Shown here: piece by piece, positions 11,001-23,700 of the stretch | Layout: each line of letters opens with the position of its first letter | Numbering within the stretch: the stretch's first letter is position 1 | Origin: Phallusia fumigata | Taxonomy: Eukaryota > Chordata > Ascidiacea > Phlebobranchia > Ascidiidae | Length of the DNA: 49,677 bases | Assembly (NCBI GenBank): GCA_008931825.1 | Contig: QXVZ01029374.1 | Coordinates: 1 to 49,677 of the forward strand | Reading direction: 5' to 3' | The notes under the pieces: model-generated | Seen by the model: the letters and a program-made list of their open reading frames with translations, nothing else | What the model was told of the DNA's origin: nothing | The model's database searches: none | Position numbers and translations under genes: made by a program

Positions 11001-14000
11001 GAAAGCCAAAACAGCAGCATGGTAGAAACCCTTCAACTGGAAATTACCAAATCTGAAGAAAAGTTTCAACAGCTTCAAAGTGAATTTGATGAAACAAAAT
11101 CTGAACTGCAACTTGCCAACCAGGAAAAACAGGCACTGGCTGATGAGCGAGCCTTGTCAGCAGAGCAACACAATGCTGATAAAATAAAATTAAGTGCAAC
11201 AATTGACCAACTTAGGCTTGAACACAGCAAAGAATTAAGTGTTATCCAAGCACAATGTGAAGAACTTACAAAAACATTGACTATAACTGAGAAAAATCAA
11301 GCCAAATTTACTGAAGAGCAGCATGAAAACATCGAATTAAAGAAAAAATGTGATAAATTGCTTGAAACTGTTGACACTTTAAAAGGGGAAGTTGAGAAAC
11401 TAACCAGCGATTATGAAGTAGCGCAGCTTGAAATCAAGAATCTGACTGCAAATAACAATGAGGCTGTAAATGCCAGATCTGAACTTGAAAATCAGCTTAA
11501 AAATTACCAACTGGAGACTGAACAACTTAAAATAAAGGTAACATTCCTCAAAATCTAATTCCACGATTACTAAAAACTTTTTCACTGTTAAACTTGTGTT
11601 TATTCTGATAGTATTCCTTGTTAGATTATATTGCTTGTAATTTTCATCATGTACAATTAATTTTACCTCTACTCTCACAGCTTCAAGCATTTGCTGATGA
11701 GCATGATGCCTCACAAACAAAAGCGAGCAGCATGGATAAAGTGGAGTATGAATCGATGGTAAAGAGTAACAATGATCAAGAAGATAAAATTGGTAAGCAC
11801 AGTTCTTTAAACCAACCTATACAGAGGTAAATTAGTAGTCCAAAGATTAACACTTATTTAGCTTTAGTATTTGCTTTTTTAACTGCAATTACATTTCAGT
11901 AGTTTAACTGTGCATTATTTTGAGTATGACTGTCTGCAGAATCGTTAGAGAAGTCACTGAAAGAAAAGGATGTTTACAATGCTAAGCTGAAAGCACTGAC
12001 AGTGAAGGCAAGAAAGGAACTCGAGTTGACCAAACAACAACTACAGAAGGTCCAGGAGGAAAAAACAAAACTGAGCACACAATTGACATCAATGGATTCA
12101 AAGCTCCAAGTAAAAATTTTTTCATTTTAAACATGTGTTTACCTAAGATGGTCCAAATATTCTCTATGGGTGTATTTGAAAGTCTGCTTGCAGGGCTTAT
12201 TTGTCTTATAAGAAGATAACCTTGGTGTAACTCAACAATTGATGTTGGTGAAATGCTGCTTTAAACTTTTGACCTTACATATTCAAGATGGTGGACAAGA
12301 CCTTAATTTTTATGTTCTACCCAACTACCTTATTTCCATGCTCATACTTGCATACAGTTACTTTTCAAGGACTATTTGTATGCTTTACAGGGCACCCAGG
12401 CACATGCAAGCAACGTGCAGATGATGCAAATTGAGTGCGACAAGCTTCAAGATGAAGTGGATCTCATCAAAGAAGAAAAACAAGCAATGCAAAAGAACAT
12501 CGAGGGCTTGTTTAGTCAACTTGCAACAGAAAAAGATGAGGTGATATTATATTTTCAAGATTGTTTACAAAGATTCTCTTTTACCCAAGCTACTTTACTA
12601 CCAGTAGACAAAGACAGGTGTATTCTACTTTTGGGTTAAATTCAGTTTTTTTAATGTGCTGTAACAGAAACAAGGCCTGCAAACAAAACTGGAAGCAGCA
12701 AAAGCAGATTTTGAGAAGTTAAAGAAAGACAAATCCGATGTGGAGGTCCTTCTTACAAATTCCAAATCCACTATCAGCTCAACAGAAAGAGAAAAAGAAG
12801 CTGTGATCAAAGAAAAAAACTCTGTCAAACAGGTTTTAATTTGCTACTGTTTAACCAACCCCTAAAATTTCATTTAAACATTATTCGTTTCTAAAAATAT
12901 ATGCTGTACAAAAATCAACCACCCAAAAAACATAACACAATTTCTTTTTGCTGTGAAAGGAATTGGATGCTGTACGAATTCAACTTACATCATTAACCAA
13001 GGCAATGGAAGAAAAGGAAAAGAAACTTCTGGAAACTGAAGAATCTCTTAAGAATGCTAAAAAGGTATTTCTCACTAATGTCAACAAACAAAAATACTAT
13101 TAAAGTGTTGTAACATACCTCAAGTAAAATGGCACTATCTTCAGTTTTCAATTGGTTGTGGAACTTGGATTATAGCTATCGTTTTTATGTGGTTGTTTAG
13201 AACATGAAACAGCATGATCTCATGTCTCTTGAGATGGAAGAGTATGATAAAACGATAAACGACCTTCAGAGTCAGATCGATGATCTTGAGGCTACAATGA
13301 ATGAAAAGTCTGAAGAAGTTGAAATTTTAGAGCAGAGAAACATTGCTTTACAGGAAGAAAACAGGACCATTGAAAATGTAAGGAAGTTGTATTTNTGCTA
13401 CTGTTTAACCAACCCCCAACATTTCATTTAAACATAATTCGTTTCTAAAAATATATGCTGTACAAAAATCAACCCCCCAAAAAACATAACACAATTTCTT
13501 TTTGCTGCGAAAGGAATTGGATGCTGTACGAATTCAACTTACGTCATTAACCAAGGCAATGGAAGAAAGGGAAAAAAAACTTCTGGAAACTGAAGAATCT
13601 CTTAAGAATGCCAAAAAGGTATTTCTCACTGATGTCAACAAACAAAAATACTATTAAAGTGTTGTAACATACCTCAAGTAAAATGGCACTATCTTCAGTT
13701 TTCAATTGGTTGTGGAACTTGGATTATAGCTATCANCAAGCCAATTTTTGTACATAATAAACCTGTGTGAAAAAAACTACCTGGTGCAACAATATACTTT
13801 CACATCGGTTTCTTACTTCTTTAGCAGAAAATGTTCGTGTATAGCATTGTTAGCAACCAAGAAATGGATGTTTATTGTTTATAAGTCTTGTGAAATTAAC
13901 ATTGACGTTTTGCACGTAACAGGAACTTGTCACCATTGGTTCAAAACAAAAGGATGTAAATTTCATGTGGCAAATGCTATGTCAAAACATTAAATTCGCC

Positions 14001-17000
14001 TTGGCGAGAAATGCTTCATTGGTCAATATCATACCTTAGATCACACAGCTAAAACAATGTCTTTGTTGTCGTCTCCTCACATGGTTTTCTATTGGTGCAG
14101 AAACCAGTTGCGTCAGAAATTCGCCCAGCTCCAAACAAAGCTGATCGAAAAACAAAACATCCTGACGTCACGTGAGGGTGAACTCGATCTGCTGCAGGGA
14201 GACTACGACCGATTGTTACGTCAGCAGCAGCAGTCGTCTGAGAGTGCAGTGGAGCGTGAAGGGCGTTGGAAAACCAGGTGCGTAAAGGACACGATACTTT
14301 TCTTAAAAATAATTGGAATTCGCACCCTAAAATACCTATTTTGGATCATGACTAATTTAAATTCGTTTCGGGTCGAAAACCCACCAGGAACAATTTGTTT
14401 ATAAGGCTGGTGTCATTTTTGAAATCGAGAAATGTATAAAACTCATTAATTCAACAATGTTTCTTGGCAAGGGGTCGGAAAGCTGAATCTTTTTGAAATA
14501 GTTTATTTCAGTGGATCCTCACCTTTTTTTCCTGGACCCCTTTTACCGATATTGAAACCTAAAATCCCCTCACAGAAAATTTACTTCGTAAACAGTATGT
14601 TCATGTCAGTAGTATATTTAGAAGAGAAACTGGGGTCTTACATTTGACGAATATTTCATGCACTTTAATATTATTCACAAATTCCCCTACATGAGTACCC
14701 CTGGTTTATTTCAACATCGAAACGTAATATAGTTTACAGCACTGGTGTTTATGATTATACCAACCATCTATCCTCCAGGGTAAAGTCCCTTCAACAAGAG
14801 TTGATGACTCTGCGAAAACAGCACACCGACCTGACGCAGAAGATGACTCAACAGGACGAGCTGGCGAGCGAGTCAATAAGGAAAGAGCTGAGTGTGATGA
14901 AAGAGGAGCACTCCAGGGACACCAACGTACTGAGGCGAGAGATCGAGGCAAAAGACAACGAGTTGTGCGCGCTGAGAAACGAAATACGAAGTCTTCAAGA
15001 AGATAAACATGGTGGGTTAGCTGTGGATATTTATGGCAATTTTAGTGTCTTTGCCGGAAAGCGGAGGTTTGTTTGTTGTCCGACATGCAATACGCGGGCA
15101 TTTTGACCGTTCACAAGAACTTAAGTATCATATAAAAACAATTATATTATATTATATAGTTACGCCCATAATGTTCCACATTTTGCAATATTACCTACAT
15201 ATGAAGCCGACTGTGAAGTGTTCCAAGCGTATATACCAAACAGTTCTGTTAACGCTGAAATTCTTAACCGCAAGTAAAACAAAAAATATCGTCATTATTA
15301 TTGCAGTCTCGTCCACTCCACGTAAACCCCAACACGCACCGACTCACTACCGCCTCCCATCGGTCGACCACTCTCACCACGTGATGGCAGCTGCACTCGA
15401 CTACCGCTCGGTGGCGCGAGAGGACGGTGAAGGAGAGGAAAACCCGGATACAACTTCGATTGTTTCGTTTGAACAAGTTCTGCAATCACCTACAATCAAA
15501 TCAGGTGGGTGTGATTTTAGACAGATTCAAAATGCGTTGAATGTTTGAGGCGCAAGCCATTGCTAACGTGGCTTTTCTTTTGCTGTTGACTTGTGTTTTG
15601 CTACTGTGTTATTTCTCACACACCGTTTCGGCCGCTAAAACTTTGCCTGTAGTATTATCATTGTAGTTGACCCAATGTCCCCGGAAAGACATGGGGGGTG
15701 TCAAAGTATTAGTTCCTTTTTATCCAAGGAGGCCTCAAAATGCACTAAGCCATTTTATAGCTTACTGGCTTCGAAAAAAACTGGTTATGATGTCATCGTG
15801 TTGTAGTTACGGAGGTGTCGGAGATTGCGAGTATGACGTCAGAGATGCAATTGAAGCAGCTCGAAACAAAATTGGACGCGCAAGGGCGCCAGTTGGAACA
15901 TCTGTCAGAGGTCGCTAGAGAGAACGAGGCGATGTCAGCAAGGTTGACCGACCAAAATCGAGTTCTAAAAGACGAGATTCGACGACTGGAAAAGAATCAG
16001 GTATAAAGATACGTATGGTTTTAAATCAGGTGTATAAAGAAGCTGACTGTAATTTTAAACCTATTCATTCTATTTGTAGTATCCGTTGACAACAATGCAA
16101 AAAAACTTTTACTCGCCAAATAAAATTTCTAAACATTCTGTTGTGTTAGTCTATAAAATTTACTTGCAAAATTTTCGTTGGACTGCATTCTTTCTAAACA
16201 ACTAGGCTTTCTTCGCAGGAGCGTGAGGAGTCTGTAGCCAACCTGGAGTATCTAAAGAACGTGGTTTACAAATTCGTTACGCTTCCGCCTTCCGATGAGA
16301 GGCGTCACCTGTTACCAGTGATCGACACAATGCTCAAACTCAGTCCCGAAGAACGAAGCACACTGCAAGCTATTGCTGCCGGTAAGTTAAACTGTGGAGC
16401 GTATTTCTCCCTTAGGATTTAGCTATGTATTCATTTCGGCAANAATAATTGGAATTCGCACCCTAAAATGCCTATTTTGGATCATGACTAATTTAAATTC
16501 GTTTCGGGTCGAAAACCCACCAGGAACAATTTGTTTATAAGGCTGGTGTCATTTTTGAAATCGAGAAATGTATAAAACTCATTAATTCAACAATGTTTCT
16601 TGGCAAGGGGTCGGAAAGCTGAATCTTTTTGAAATAGTTTATTTCAGTGGATCCTCACCTTTTTTTCCTGGACCCCTTTTACCGATATTGAAACCTAAAA
16701 TCCCCTCACAGAAAATTTACTTCGTAAACAGTATGTTCATGTCAGTAGTATATTTAGAAGAGAAACTGGGGTCTTACATTTGACGAATATTTCATGCACT
16801 TTAATATTATTCACAAATTCCCCTACATGAGTACCCCTGGTTTATTTCAACATCGGAACATAATATAGTTTACAGCACTGGTGTTTATGATTATACCAAC
16901 CATCTATCCTCTAGGGTAAAGTCCCTTCAGCAAGAGTTGATGACTCTGCGAAAACAGCACACCGACCTGACGCAGAAGATGACTCAACAGGACGAGCTGG

Positions 17001-18966
17001 CGAGCGAGTCAATAAGGAAAGAGCTGAGTGTGATGAAAGAGGAGCACTCCAGGGACACCAACGTACTGAGGCGAGAGATCGAGGCAAAAGACAACGAGTT
17101 GTGCGCGCTTAGAAACGAAATACGAAGTCTTCAAGAAGATAAACATGGTGAGTTGGCTCCGGGTTTTAAATGGAACAGGATAATTTGACAATGTTGGTGT
17201 CTTTGCCGGAAGATTTGATTATTGCCCGAAATGAAATACGCAAGTATATACGCGAGACGGTTCACAAGAACTCGAGTGTGAGTTGGACATACAAATATAT
17301 TTTTACATGTTAACGCCCAAACTTCTCCACTACGCAATAATAACTACGTATGAAGTCGATCTTGAAATTTTTGCAGTTTCGTCCACTCCACGTAAACCCC
17401 AACACGCACCGACTCACTACCGCCTCCCATCGGTCGACCACTCTCACCACGTGATGGCAGCTGCACTCGACTACCGCTCGGTGGCGCGAGAGGACGGTGA
17501 AGGAGAGGAAAACCCGGATACAACTTCGATTGTTTCGTTTGAACAAGTTCTACAATCACCTACAATTAAATCAGGTGGGTGTCATTTTAGACAGATTCAA
17601 ACTGCGTTGAATGTTTGAGGCGCAAGCCATTGTTAACGTGGTTTTTCTTTTGCCGTTGACTTGTGTTTTGCTACTGTATTATTTCTTACACACCGTTTCG
17701 GCCGCTGAAACTTTGCTTGGAGTATTATCATAGTAGTTGATCCAATGTCCTCAGAAAGACATAGGGGGTGTCAATTATTGGTTCCTTTTTACCCAAGGAG
17801 GCCTTAATATGCACTAAGCCATTTTATCGCTTACTGGCTTCGAAACTTGTTAAGATGTCATCGTGTGTTGTAGTTACAGAGGTGTCGGAGATTGCGAGTA
17901 TGACGTCAGAGATGCAATTGAAGCAGCTCGAAACAAAATTGGACGCGCAAGGTCGCCAGTTGGAACATCTGTCAGAGGTCGCTAGAGAGAACGAGGCGAT
18001 GTCAGCAAGGTTGACCGACCAAAATCGAGTTCTAAAAGACGAGATTCGACGACTGGAAAAGAATCAGGTATAAAAATACGCTTGGTTTCAAATCAGGTGT
18101 ATTGTTAAGAAGCTGACTGTAATTTTAACCCTATTTATTTTATTTGTAGTATCCGTTGACAGCAATGCAAAAAAACTATGACTCGCAAAATAAAATTCTA
18201 TTGTGTTAGTCTATAAAATTTACTTGCCAAATTTTCGTTGTAGTGTATTCTTTCTAAACAACTAGGCTTTCTTTGCAGGAGCGTGAGGAGTCCGTAGCCA
18301 ACCTGGAGTATCTAAAGAACGTGGTTTACAAATTCGTTACGCTTCCGCCTTCCGATGAGAGGCGTCATCTGTTACCAGTGATCGACACAATGCTCAAACT
18401 CAGTCCCGAAGAACGAAGCACACTGCAAGCTATTGCTGCCGGTAAGTTAAACTGTGGAGCGTATTTCTCCCTTAGGATTTAGCTATGTATTCATTTCGGC
18501 AATGTAAGATTTATATTGTACACACCAAATCGAATGGCATTACATGCTTGTATGAAACTTTGCAATAGTTGATTTACATTTTACNTAGGATTTAGCTATG
18601 TATTCATTTCGGCAATGTAAGATTTATATTGTACACACCAAATCGAATGGCATTACATGCTTGTATGAAACTTTGCAATAGTTGATTTACATTTTACTAA
18701 TAATCGTTTGTGTTGATGAAAAAATCATGTCGCTTGTATAGGTTTTTTGTGTCAACGTTTGCAAATGTAATCTATCTGCCTACAACAAATTTCAGTAGTT
18801 ATTTTCTCTGACCTCCAAATTCAATTATTGGCCAACGCTTTCCGTAATTCCCGGCTCAACCTGAGCCTAACGCTCTCTCTCATCCACAGACGATGACGCA
18901 CCAACCGAAGGTCAAGGGTCAGGCGGCTGGGGGAGTTATCTACAAAGATGGTCAGGCATGCAGTGA
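8058..18966 (+). CDS. GCC2: GRIP and coiled-coil domain golgin GCC2/GCC185
   Basis: Trans-Golgi tethering golgin that captures endosome-derived vesicles. Exons: 8058-8111, 8268-8393, 8574-11537 (one 2,964-bp exon), 11681-11792, 11940-12109, 12391-12540, 12668-12832, 12960-13064, 13201-13377, then a gap, then 14101-14277, 14779-15011, 15307-15504, 15807-16000, 16219-16381, and the last exon 18890-18966 (TGA). Exon 2 (LENMSQEDLVKNCRKQMIFI) matches the GCC2 N-terminus. About 1,000 residues of heptad coiled coil follow. The C-terminus has an acidic REDGEGEENPDT segment, a KDEIRRLEKNQEREESVANL stretch leading into the GRIP signature EYLKNV, then LLPVIDTMLKLSPEER, and it ends GGWGSYLQRWSGMQ, aligning closely with vertebrate GCC2. 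In the GRIP domain the tyrosine of EYLKN is the expected Arl1-binding residue. Roughly 150 residues between the exons at 13377 and 14101 are absent because of the gaps at 13395 and 13736. The last five exons before the final one occur partly in duplicate (16915-18441). Confidence 0.93.
12842..13180 (+). repeat. First copy of a 339-bp duplicated segment with GCC2 exon 8
   Basis: Repeated at 13396-13735 between two 'n' gaps. It includes the whole 105-nt exon 8 and its flanking introns. Confidence 0.88.
13396..13735 (+). repeat. Isolated small contig duplicating GCC2 exon 8
   Basis: A fragment bounded by 'n' at 13395 and 13736. It matches 12842-13180 with a few substitutions. Its exon copy is 13514-13618; one change is non-synonymous (EEKEKK to EEREKK) and the others are silent. 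It sits downstream of exon 9, so the order of exons here is wrong for a genuine transcript. It is most simply an allelic contig placed in series. Confidence 0.88.
14308..16442 (+). repeat. First copy of a 2.1-kb duplicated block (GCC2 3' exons)
   Basis: Repeated at 16444-18502 across the 'n' at 16443. It carries four GCC2 exons: 14779-15011, 15307-15504, 15807-16000 and 16219-16381. All four recur with identical lengths (233, 198, 194 and 163 nt), while the intron 15012-15306 (295 bp) corresponds to 17148-17376 (229 bp) and is poorly conserved. Confidence 0.9.
16444..18502 (+). repeat. Second copy of the 2.1-kb block (GCC2 exons 16915-18441)
   Basis: Contains exon copies 16915-17147, 17377-17574, 17874-18067 and 18279-18441. 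Splice sites and phases are all preserved. Either set of four exons joins in phase to the unique final exon at 18890, but using both in series would duplicate most of the GRIP domain. It is therefore read as the alternative haplotype. Confidence 0.88.
18473..18697 (+). repeat. 112-bp direct repeat around the gap at 18585
   Basis: 18473-18584 recurs at 18586-18697, apparently without change. It lies in the last GCC2 intron and is an unmerged contig overlap at an 'n'. Confidence 0.9.
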
Positions 18967-20786
18967 CGTCATTGCCTTCCGTGTCTCGGTCCTGGGGGAG
19001 TCGCGGCCAGCTTCTTGATACGCTTTTAGTAACTTAATTAGACGGCGTATGTACGTTTTAAAATGTGTTTGTATTTGTGTCGTCCAACGAAAACGAAGCA
19101 CTTTCTGTCGTCCGTGTTTAAACAAAACTTTTCTTGTTCAAATTATTGGAAATGTCTCTGTAATCACCGTTCAGATGACCGCAACCTCCTTAAACAGGAT
19201 TTCGGCGATTTTGAACCAAACGTTGAAGTCAAAGATGCTTACACTCCAATATACACTGCNATGACCGCAACCTCCTTAAACAGGATTTCGGCGATTTTGA
19301 ACCAAACGTTGAAGTCAAAGATGCTTACACTCCAATATACACTGCTCTATACCATTCCTATTGCTTTTTATTGACGTATATCTTACTTTCGTGTACCAAT
19401 TCTGCTTTTCCAGAGCGCTGTTACACTATGTGACATCGCCATGGTAATGTTTTTACATACAGGTGCTGTACGTAAACCGTTGACAACACCCAAGTATTCA
19501 GAAATCTTACATGTACATGAATGTGGGCTTGAGCGTTAATGATTTGCTTTTCGGTAATTACAACCGTGCTAGTTCACGAAGGTAAACATGGTTGTAGTTA
19601 TACTGCAAACAGCGGCGTACTGCTACGTCACTGGTGTCATTGCTGCCTAAAGTCAAACATGTGTAAATTTACTCAATGATAAACTAGCTTTGTGTCGTAA
19701 ACTGTAGCAAAATGATCCGTAATCTAGTACAACTAGTAGCTTGCTTAAAGTTTGTTTTTGGATAGCACGTAGTCATAAGGCATACGTAACATTTTAGGCA
19801 CTTTTTAGACGAAGTTCTTATGTTCTGCACAATAAAATTGTGACTTATAGTTGGATGACTGTCTGTTAAGCAGTCCAGTATTATTATTACCCGGTATAAT
19901 GTGACGTCATCCGTGTACGCAACCTGCTATGCAGCTTTTTTGTGCAATTATGCCTTAATAATAAATCTTCGATGTATGTTATGATTTTCTTGTTCAAACT
20001 GCAGTTCCGCTCCTGTTGCCTCCAAAACTTTTGCGACTGGCAGGCAGCTTTACATTAAAGAAATTGGCAAAAAACGACGCTTTTATTCTGCAGACTTGAG
20101 CTTAACAACCGTCGCCCAGCGAAGTCCAAATAAGAAGCGAGATAAAAAGCAACTAAAAGTGTGGAAAGTGCATCGACAAGGCACAATGACAAAAAAGAGC
20201 GTAAATGTACGATATCATTGTGGCATACAAGCGTGGATTTAAAGCGTGACAAAAAAACTACAGGGGTATGCTCAATTAAGGAGCAATTACGATGCAGTAA
20301 AAAGTTTCGTTTTTAATCGGCGAAAGCCGTTCAAGCAAGCTTTGATGTTGATGAGGTCCTAAGAAAATCTAGATAAATTTATCTAAAACAAAGCGCAACA
20401 AGTTGTAGTATAACATTAGATGCGTCTAAAGCAGAAAATGCGATTTTCTAATAACAAGCCTGGTGATTTGCTCTTTTTTTGCGTTGAATACAACACTGTC
20501 TTCCGTGTTGGAAACATATTGGATGAGGGGTAACGATCGCTTACGACAAGGCGATTTGGCGACGTGGAAGACAGTTGAAAGCAAAAACCGCAACAATAAT
20601 AATGAAAAATTGCAACGTGGCTGGGATATTTTGCACTGTAAAATAAGAAAATTATCAAAGTGATAACAAATTGTGTGTGTGTGTAACGCTACAGTTGAAT
20701 ANGTTTCGACCTTTGACAAAAAGCGAAAAGAACAACCCGTGTGACGCATCTAAAACGACGTCACGCGCGGGTCACGTGATCGGCTG
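18967..20786. other. GCC2 3' UTR and convergent intergenic region
   Basis: No further coding exon was seen. Candidate polyadenylation signals AATAAA lie at about 19831-19836 and 19960-19965. An 85-bp segment (19175-19259) is repeated at 19261-19345 across the 'n' at 19260. An 'n' at 20702 marks another join, without an obvious overlap. A short GT run is at about 20671. Confidence 0.5.
19175..19345 (+). repeat. 85-bp direct repeat across the gap at 19260
   Basis: Identical copies on either side of one 'n', in the GCC2 3' UTR. Same pattern as the other contig-overlap duplications. Confidence 0.9.
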
Positions 20787-20789
20787 TCA

Positions 20790-23700
20790 TCAGAGGAAGT
20801 CGCCCTTAGGAAACTTTTCCTCCACGCTGAGCTTCTCCACGTTGTAAAGGCGTCGCGAGCTCCGAGTCGAACTTGAGTAATCCTTCGACTTCATCTGCTG
20901 GAGTTTGCGCAGGGGAGTCCCCGACCAATCGTCACTTAATGTGTCGGAAGCCGTGCTCCGGGCCGAGTTGGTAAGCACAGCTTTGTGGATAACCTGTAAA
21001 GCGGTCGGATTCAGTGTTCAGCGGATTTGGTTTTATGATTTTCAAGCTCATTTCAAATGTTGGCCATTATTAGGTCACAAATCGTGGGTTATCTTTCGGT
21101 TTCATTGTTAAAGCATTCTGTGTTACAGTTAAATTATGTTTTTACTGCACATGATAAGTAGCTTGAGTGATTATGCCTTTTCCGCACACATCAGTTATTA
21201 AAAGTCTTACCAGTCCAGGGACACCTGTGTATGTTCGTAGGATTCCTTCCTTTAGTCTTCTGTAGTGAGAACCGACCACCAATATTGATGTAATCTAGAA
21301 GGGGTAAAAACAAACCAATTTAATCCAAACTGAAACCCAATGACTAACATCTTGAGGATTCGATTTTAACTGAGCGTTGTATGACATTTCTGTCAATAGA
21401 AATGAAATATAAAAAGGCCAACTTACAAATAACGTGTTGATTCCGATAATAAGAAGAATCGCTGAAACTTTCATCATCATTTTCATCCCACCGAGAACAA
21501 CCAGAACTTCATCTTTTAACGTCTGCACAGAACAACACATAAAATTTAACAGTTGGTGATACAGGGCAAAACGCATACCTCGGTACACGGTCCCGTGGCG
21601 TACAGCTAACCAAAAGTTTTTAGGAGGCAAACATTTTATCGGTTAACAGATAAATCAAGGTATCGTGGGTGGGGGCTCAAAATTGCTACAAATGCATTTA
21701 ATCATTTTTATATTTAACTAAATATTTCCTTTCTCATTGTGTCTATCATGAGATAAAAGTGAGAGCAGTAGCAGAAAAGTATCTATTTTTTTCTCCCGAA
21801 AAGTTAGAAATATGTGACCTGAATTCTGGTTATGCCATTTAATACAGACTTGTGACTTACATTCTGTAAAACCGTAACGTCAATAACCAGCTTACCGCGT
21901 CCATCAAGGTGTCCAAGTTGAGAGCTTCACCCATGTCAAACCCAAGGGTGCTTTTCATTAAGACTGTCACTGTCTCCATGACGTTCTCGAGTTGTATAAC
22001 CAGGTCTTCCTTAAGCACCTGCGAAAGACCCAGGCGTTAGCGGCGATATAGTTGCGTCATGCAACAGAATTGCATGAAATATTTATTTCCCTAATGACGG
22101 TGTCGCAAATGTGCTGGGTAAGTTTTCGCGTTTTTGATCTTGTCCCTCATTTCCCAATAACGTTAGGGCCAAATAAACCGGTATTAGAAACAACCATGTT
22201 CTCAGAACAATAATAAAAGGGGTAAATACATGCATTTTCACAGTTAAATTCATCATGGGCCATAAAACAATACGGTGCAATTTAAACAGGATCGCAAAAA
22301 GCACTCCCCACATTTGTTTAAAACAAGGCACAGGAATATGGAAGCAAAAACCTCTTTTTATGCAATTTGCAAAGTTTGTAATTGCTATTGAAACGGTTGG
22401 TAAAGCTGGTACGTTATTTTCTTATAAGGCTTCCGAAAGTCTTCATCCAATACTGAGCGAAACAATGCGCAAGGATACAATCCTGCATTCTGTTAACACG
22501 CCACATGAATCGCAAGGGAACAATCTATTGAATATTACATGAGTCCATGGCGCTACGGACTTGTAGACCATTACAATTTAAGTCGTCATGAAATGCATGC
22601 GATCCCCAGCGGCAAAAACTACAATGTGATAATGTAGTTGTTTTGTCGTTTCCAATTACGGCGTTAAATTCTCTCCAAAATATACGTACGTACAAACCGA
22701 CAATTGATTGCATTTTGACGAGAAATACCACCGGGAGCAGCCGAAATTTTTGGGGCGCAAATTTTCTGGGTTTTAGCGAGTAAAACAGTTTTGTTTTAGA
22801 TACCGCCTCTGCAGTAGAANTAGACCATTACAATTTAAGTCGTCATGAAATGCATGCGATCCGCAGCGGCAAAAACTACAATGTGATAATGTAGTTGTTT
22901 TGTCGTTTCCAATTACGGCGTTAAATTCTCTTCAAAATATACGTACGTACAAACCGACAATTGATTGCATTTTGACTAGAAATACCACCGGGAGCAGCCG
23001 AAATTTTTCTGGGTTTTAGCGAGTAAAACTGTTTTGTTTTAGATACCGCCTCTGCAGTAGAAAAGTGCTTATTTTTAGGCGAAAGTCAAATTAGGAATTT
23101 GTACCTTGTGCATGGCTCCTTACTTTGGTATGCTTTTGTAACCGTTCGGTATATTTTATTATGTTAGTAGCCGCTACGATCGACGTTAATTGCAATAACA
23201 CAAGCCGTAAACACGTTTAGTCACGACGTTCCGAGGACGCTTAATCAATACTGATTTGATTTACGGATGCTCGCGTATGTCAATGTTTACATCCAACCCT
23301 GCATTGATTTTATTGATTCGGCGATGAGTTATGTTAGCGACGGTTTTCCGTAAAGATATAAATTCTATGACCGTGGTATCCAATAGTGTAACCAACCTAA
23401 AATTTGGGGAAAGTAACCCAACTTAGAGATTTTTTCCAGGGTAGCGGGTATTTCCCTTTCACCCGCGCCCCCCTGGCTACGCCCCTGGTGGTATCGACAA
23501 CAAACACGCTTGTGCCAGAAAAAAAATATTACTTTCATCAGTTTGTTTTTAGATAAAATATCTTCTAATGGTTTAGTACAAGTGCCAGCTTTGACCTTTA
23601 GGATGGGGCTCATGAGTAAAACAAAACATATCAACCCTTACCCCAGCATAAAATTTCGCCAAAATGCTTTCATCAAAAACAATGAACCTTGTTAAAAGGA

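Noticed and set aside
8585-11020. Minus-strand open frames opposite the GCC2 large exon
   Set aside because: They are shadows of the long coiled-coil exon. Its biased codon composition leaves the opposite strand open.
14509-14590. Possible hAT end (CAGTGGATCCTCACC...) in a GCC2 intron, repeated at 16645
   Set aside because: Resembles a hAT terminus, but no matching inverted end or 8-bp duplication was found. The second occurrence comes from the assembly duplication.
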